A DNA stretch of 64,000 nucleotides from assembly GCA_036898135.1 (NCBI GenBank), contig CM072513.1:75067074-75131073 (forward strand), in the 5' to 3' direction. The stretch is from Oncomelania hupensis. Lineage: Eukaryota > Mollusca > Gastropoda > Littorinimorpha > Pomatiopsidae. Shown in pieces: positions 58,650 to 64,000 of the stretch (position 1 is the stretch's first letter; each line of letters opens with the position of its first letter). Below the pieces are notes generated by a model. The model was not told the origin of the DNA and did no database searches. It saw only the letters and a program-made list of their open reading frames with translations. The position numbers and the translations under genes are program-made.

Positions 58650-58961
58650 TACCCATAGAGGCCCGCATTAAATACAAACTGTCCGTACTGTGCCACAATT
58701 TCTTCTCTGGAACCTGCCCTTCATATCTGTCAGATCTGCTGTCAGTCTATGTCCCTTCTCGCACTCTTCGCTCTTCTTCTGACTCTCGCACACTCTGCAT
58801 TCAAAAAACCAACACCAAAATGTACGGAGAACGGGCATTCACCTATTGTGCACCCAGACAATGGAACACTCTTCCAGCCAACATCAGACACAAGCAGACC
58901 ACACCCTCATTCAAGAAAGCTCTAAAATCTCACCTCTTCAAACTCTACTATCCTGACTAAA
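58650..58961 (+). pseudogene. LINE RT C-terminal tail
   Basis: An open frame LPIEARIKYKLSVLCHNFF ... CPSYLSDLLSVYVPSRTLRS ... YGERAFTYCAPRQWNTLPAN ... PSFKKALKSHLFKLYYPD and stop. This is the conserved end of many non-LTR reverse transcriptases. It is uninterrupted here but lacks everything upstream. A 3' UTR continues to about 59230 (GTAAAGCGCTATGCGCTTG). Confidence 0.8.
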
Positions 58962-59230
58962 TCCTTCATTCTATAGACCCTAGCCGCAGCTCATATTTGT
59001 TCTGCTTTTGGCTATGCTTGTGGATTTGCTGTGATTGTGATGACTTGTTTGCAGAAAGTTAACTTTATGTATTTTGTTTGATTTTGTGTGTTTGGTTTTA
59101 TTTTATTTTATTTTTTCTCATTGTATAATTTCTAATGCAATATTGTAAATTGTTTCATGTTTGTTTCTTTCCTTTCATGTAAAGCGCTATGCGCTTGTCT
59201 ATAAAAAGACAAGTAATAGCGCTATAACAC

Positions 59231-59790
59231 CAACTTGCCACTACATTCTCTCTCTCCCTCACTCGCACACACACACACCTACACACACACGCACACTTCT
59301 TTGTTTGCCTTTGCTGTAAGAAAGCATCCGTGGGCCTAGATAAATATATGCTAAAGCCGTTGGGGTAATTAATAGACAGCAGAGCGGTCTCAGGTCTCAA
59401 TATCATCATCTAACATTTGCAAAACATTTTCTCATCACGCGTTTTAATATTCTCAGAGGACTTTTTTTTAAAAAACGTTCGCCATTTTGAAAACGTTCGC
59501 CGGAAGCAATAGCGTTGCCCAAGTTGGAAAAGCGCGCTAATGCTTCACCATCGCAAAACGTTTTCTCTGCGCAACCTTGGGCTTCGCGAGATCTAGATCT
59601 TCAAACAGCGAAGCTTGTGCCCTATAATAAAGGTCACGTTGTTTATTGTTTCACCGCCTCACGACATCAGCATAGCGACTGGCTCAAGGGGGTCTCTGAT
59701 CTGATGACAGTTTCCAGAGCAGACCCAAGGCAGTATGACGTTAGCCATGCTCACGGCCACAATTACCAGAGGGAGGGCATCCCCTCCAGA
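59231..59790. other. No gene; short CA repeats
   Basis: (CA)n at about 59264-59295, then mixed sequence with no supported ORF domain. Confidence 0.45.
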
Positions 59791-60158
59791 GAGAGAAAGA
59801 GAGAGAGAGAGAGAGGAGATGGGGGTGGGAGGGGGTGGGGTGGAAGGGACCAGCAAAAATCCAAAGATGTAGGAGAAGTGGGGGGGAGGGGGGGAGAGTG
59901 GGGGACTAAAAGGGACAGAGTGTGACAGACGGAGATGGAATTTGGAAAAGGTGATTGGGAATGATATAATTATTAAGAGAGGGAAAATATTCTCCACAGA
60001 CGGTGGGAGAGAGCGAGGGAGAGAGAGAGAGAGGGAGAGAGAGAGAAAAGTAAAGAAGAAAGATAGAAAGGGATAACGAAAGACAGAAACAGAGAGAGAA
60101 AAAGAGATAACGAGAAAATGAGAGAGAAAGACAGACAGACATAGAGAAAAAGAGAAAG

Positions 60159-60198
<40 letters not shown>

Positions 60199-60246
60199 CG
60201 GACAGAGATAGAACAACAGATAAAGAGACTGAGAAAGAGATAGAAT

Positions 60247-60318
<72 letters not shown>

Positions 60319-60356
60319 ATAGATTAAAGACTGAGAAAGAAAGAGACAGATGTATT

Positions 60357-60434
<78 letters not shown>

Positions 60435-60440
60435 ACGGAG
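59791..60440. repeat. Long GA-rich purine tract
   Basis: Purine bias over about 650 bp, with pure (GA)n at about 60250-60313 and 60361-60431. Serine/leucine frames on the minus strand are artefacts. Confidence 0.95.
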
Positions 60441-60994
60441 ATGGAAAGACGGAGGTAGACATAGGGAGTGGGGATTAGAACGGGTGAAGAGTAAAGATGG
60501 GGCTGGGAAGGGCAGGGTGCGTGTGGGTGGGGAGTAGAGGGGGTTAAATATTGCTGGAGTGATAGAGGTGGGGAGAGGGAGGGTGGTGGTGGGAATAGAC
60601 AGGCCGTTATTGTAGCATAAAATAGGGCAGGGTTCCTTCCAGACCACAGCTCTGATCAACACACGGTATCGATCACTTCAAGCCCACCATCCCTGCTCCC
60701 TCAGGCAGTCCAATCTGCACATTCAAATCCATTTCTTTCAGAAGCAAAGCGTTAAGGTAGGTGTTCCCTTTTCTCAAGGCCTGCTGTGTAAGGGCAGGGC
60801 TCATCTCCTCAATCCCCTCCGCACGTTTTACACATGGCCAGAGTGACAAAGACGGCGCGCACCCTTTTCATTTCCTGTTTCTAAGGCATCTGTCAGTCTG
60901 TCTGTCTGTTTCTCTCTCTGTCTCTCTTTCTTTCTGTCTCTCTCTCTGTCTCTCTGTCTCTCTGTGTCTCTCTGTCTCTCTCTATCCTTTATAT
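60441..60994. other. G-rich then TCTG-rich sequence, no gene
   Basis: G-rich tract to about 60610 and TCTG/TCTC repeats at 60893-60985. Confidence 0.6.
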
Positions 60995-61497
60995 GCTGCA
61001 TAATAGTTGTTATAGTTATTGGTTTTATCGTATTATTATTGTTTTTTATCTTGTCGTTGCATATTTGACTGAAAATCGTAGAGTGTGAGTGTGAATGATA
61101 CGAGGAACAATTGTACGATTAGCGAGCGTTGTGGCCAAGTGGGCTAAGGCGGGACTAACTTGCCTTGTCCACAAGCCAGAAACCAATGGCGCCTGACAGG
61201 TGTGGGCCAGATCCAGCATCTGGGCGTTATGTTTCTCCGAATATTATTTACTTTCGACTCGGGCAACGTCTCGGGGGTTTTCTCTGGGTACTCCGGTTTG
61301 CTCCCCCAGCAAAATTTCAAAAATCACAAAATAATGTTAGGTAGGTTGGGTTTGGGCGCGCCACAGGTTGCGACTACGCCTTCCACAGGGGAGGCGGCCC
61401 AGAGTTTCCCGATAGAAAGGATAGTAAACTGCAACCAGATTCCCGCCTAAAATCTGTATCCTTGTTGTGAATAAACAAATGTCTGAATCGTAGATGA
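60995..61497 (+). mobile_element. LINE 3' end split by a SINE
   Basis: Two pieces (60995-61121 and 61438-61497) match, in order, the uninterrupted 3' end at 62460-62636: CATATTTGACTGAAAATCG, GTGTGAATGATACGAGGAA, then TCCCGCCTAAAA and GAATAAA.AAATGTCTGA. Confidence 0.8.
61122..61437 (+). mobile_element. tRNA(Ser/Leu)-like SINE
   Basis: Head GCGAGCGTTGTGGCCAAGTG GGCTAAGGC-type (A-box of a long-variable-arm tRNA), middle block GGGGGTTTTCTCTGGGTACT CCGG-type, end at AACTGCAACCAG. The uninterrupted copy at 62580 shows the empty site. Confidence 0.7.
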
Positions 61498-61518
61498 AAA
61501 TCAGACGATCAATGTGTC

Positions 61519-62636
61519 GTGCCTGAAATTACCGTGCATGAAGTTGGGAAATATATCTCATCATTAACAAACAAAAGGTCCACGGGTCTCGATTATGTCA
61601 CTACTTTTTTTTTTCAAACTTTCCCTTGGGCATTTCCTATACCCAACACATCACCAACGACGAAGTCCGACAGACCATCACACAAGCCATTGGACAACAC
61701 GATGACCTGCTCACAGTGGTAAAGAAACGGAAACTCCGATGGTATGGCCACGTCACCAGATCATCAGGCCTTGCAAAGACTATTCTGCAAGGCACAGTGC
61801 AAGGAGGTAGAAGAAGAGGGAGACCGAAAAAGAAGTGGGAGGACAACATTCGAGAATGGACTGGTTTGACACTGAGCGAAGCCATCAGGGCTGCTGAGGA
61901 CAGAGAAAGATGGAGTATGCTGGTTAAACGATCATCTGTGGTGCCCCTACGACCTCCGGGTTACGGGACAGGATAGGATAGGAAACTTTCCCTTCTATTG
62001 ATTGATATGCCACCAGTGTTCATTCAACATTGTGACCCTCTTGTTTAAAGTGCAACATGGCCTTACACCACCTTATTTAAGCACTCTATTAAGTGCTGCG
62101 ATAGAACGTTACGGGTCCAACAAATACATCCTGCCTCGAACACGAATTGACCTTTTAAGAATAGTTTTACATTCTCAGGACCTATAACCTGGAACTCTTT
62201 TCCTATAACTATTAGATCGTGTACCACACTTTCTTCATTCAAACCTACATGAAGACAACGTATGATGTAACAACTGATTTGTTTTCCTCGTTAAAAAATA
62301 AAATTATTTCGCAATGGGCTACTTAACTATTTGATCTGCATTTGATGCCTCTTCAAATGTATGCGTAATTGTACTACCTGATCATTTCATATATATTGGG
62401 TTGTTTGTTATGTATTGTGTAATTGCAACACCAATATTGACTGTCATGTAGCTTTTTTGTACGCTGCATTAGAGTTCTTATAGTTATTTGTTTGTCGTGT
62501 TATTATTGTGAGTTGTAGTTAGCATATTTGACTGAAAATCGCAGAATGTGAGTGTGAATGATACGAGGAATGATTTAAGATTAGGTTCCCGCCTAAAACC
62601 TGTGTCCTTGTTATGAATAAAAAATGTCTGAGTCTG
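61519..62636 (+). mobile_element. Internally deleted LINE with nested insertion
   Basis: The start of an RT region (EITVHEVGKYISSLTNKRST GLD) is joined to an RT C-terminal tail (about 62020-62260: HGLTPPYLSTLLS, LPRTRIDLLR) and a 3' end at 62636. The catalytic centre is deleted. An unrelated LINE piece sits inside at 61628-61982. Confidence 0.75.
61628..61982 (+). mobile_element. LINE (endonuclease-RT family) 3' end with TSD
   Basis: 355 bp encoding ISYTQHITNDEVRQTITQAI, KKRKLRWYGHVTRSSGLAK and KKWEDNIREWTGLTLSEAI uninterrupted, flanked by AAACTTTCCCTT (61616-61627 and 61983-61994). It ends GGATAGGATAGG. Confidence 0.9.
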
Positions 62637-62642
62637 AGCCTG

Positions 62643-62995
<353 letters not shown>

Positions 62996-63384
62996 ATACA
63001 AAAACACATCAATAGAATTACCCACAAAATCTTGTCAGGACCCCAGTGTTAAGACTACGCACATCCGCTTGTATCTCATTGTGTTGAAGCCTCCATCACT
63101 CCCTACCACCAATTTTTCCAATTTATCTTCTTGCTGTGACACCCCATCCCTCACCCCCACCCTGCCCCTCCTTATCAGCCCTTTGCATTATGTTATTCCC
63201 CAAGGTCGTTTGGCTGATTTACAATGATAAATCAGGATCAACGGTGTACGGCCTCTTCAACGCTGATTTTTGAAATTGCTTCCGCAAAAACAGGAACAAT
63301 TATTTACATTTCAGTACGTTCCTATACACCAAATACATATAAAGGTGTCATTCAACGTTGCATGATCACCCCATTTCATATCTA
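62996..63384. other. No gene seen
   Basis: Mixed sequence without repeats or ORFs of note. Confidence 0.5.
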
Positions 63385-63978
63385 TTGAAACCCCCCATGG
63401 GGGTGCCTTTTGTTAAAGTAAAAATAGTATCCCCGCTTTCTGGAAATTAAATTCCCACTGTCGCTGTTTTTCTCCTTTGTTCTTTCTCATTCCTACTCTG
63501 TTCTATCAATCTGCTATACTATCTTCTTCTTCGCTAGACCAGTCACCTACCGTTTTTCTTGAAAACTCTTCTGGAACAAAACTCCTCATTTGTGTGTGAG
63601 GTCTGTTGGATCAGCTTTGGAACATGGGACGCTTTCTGCCAGGTGGTCACTAGGGCTTCCTATGATGTTATTATTTAGCAATGTAGGCATTTTATGTGTT
63701 TTGTTGATATTTTATAATGATGTTTGTATTTTATTTTGTTTTTGTAAACGGGGGTTCGATAAATTAGAGTATAGCCGCAGAGTTCCCTGCGTGGGATGTA
63801 TTTAATGTAAAGTGGCCGGCTGGTGGAATGCCTTCAGTGTTACCACTAGGGTTGTTTCGGCAGATCTTTTATGCGGATCAGGGGTGAGTCCTCTTTCAGC
63901 GAAGTTGTGGTCTAGATTTTGTGGTTCTGATTCGGCTCTTTGCAGTCCGCTGGACCCTGTAAGCAATGAATAACTATC
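63385..63978 (+). mobile_element. 0.7-kb retroposon subfamily B, plus strand
   Basis: The only plus-strand copy. 5' CCCCCCATGGGGGTGCC, TTCTGGAAATTAAATTCCC, body, then CCGCTGGACCCTGTAAGCAATGA-type 3' end. The TATA-like box is degenerated here (AAAATAG). Confidence 0.9.
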
Positions 63979-64000
63979 TATTGAAAAGCTTTCGATGTTA

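Noticed and set aside
59659..60662. Long Ser/Leu-rich minus-strand frames
   Set aside because: They are translations of the (GA)n tract; no domain and no codon bias beyond the repeat.

Overview
This is a piece of an intron-bearing, repeat-saturated metazoan genome. The mix of elements suggests a marine invertebrate, most likely a mollusc, possibly a gastropod: endonuclease-RT, Rex1/CR1-like and I-type LINEs, several SINE families, hAT elements, and a Ginger1 transposase with an Ulp1 tail. The taxon is inference. There are no operons, CRISPR arrays or prokaryotic features.

Three host genes can be assembled from exons whose splice phases agree. A PRDM9-like gene lies on the minus strand (37079-40826): the end of a PR/SET domain, an acidic exon, and a last exon with one lone zinc finger plus a near-identical C2H2 array whose variation falls on DNA-contact positions. 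Its 5' exons are not visible. Seipin (BSCL2) lies on the plus strand (43454-48884): four 3' exons, with the 5' exons missing. PIGF, the GPI-anchor gene, is complete on the minus strand (54060-58023, four exons, 225 aa). Seipin and PIGF converge. PRDM9-like and seipin point away from each other across a gap of exactly 500 N, and both lose their 5' exons there.

Most of the rest is mobile DNA. From the left: a Ty3/gypsy 3' end with LTR (1-604); a foldback element with arms of about 363 bp, one arm split by 2 kb carrying a SINE and a THAP remnant (1078-3878); a broken CXC-domain gene with a duplicated 3' end and a DNA transposon in one duplicate (5239-8550); tandem modules and a degenerate pyrimidine-rich field (9.7-12.3 kb); LINE fragments (12.8-15.6 kb); a seven-exon Ginger1-type transposase gene (18015-26042, minus) with intact DDE residues but two stops in its last exon; a head-to-tail cluster of a 0.7-kb retroposon (28.3-30.6 kb); hAT elements inside and beside the host genes; and LINE/SINE/microsatellite DNA from 58.6 kb to the end.

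Several insertions can be dated against a paralogous empty site within the window. The 0.7-kb retroposon, present in about 14 pieces, shares its last 42 bases with the 3' end of an I-type LINE at 49.2-49.9 kb. This looks like a SINE and the LINE that mobilises it.
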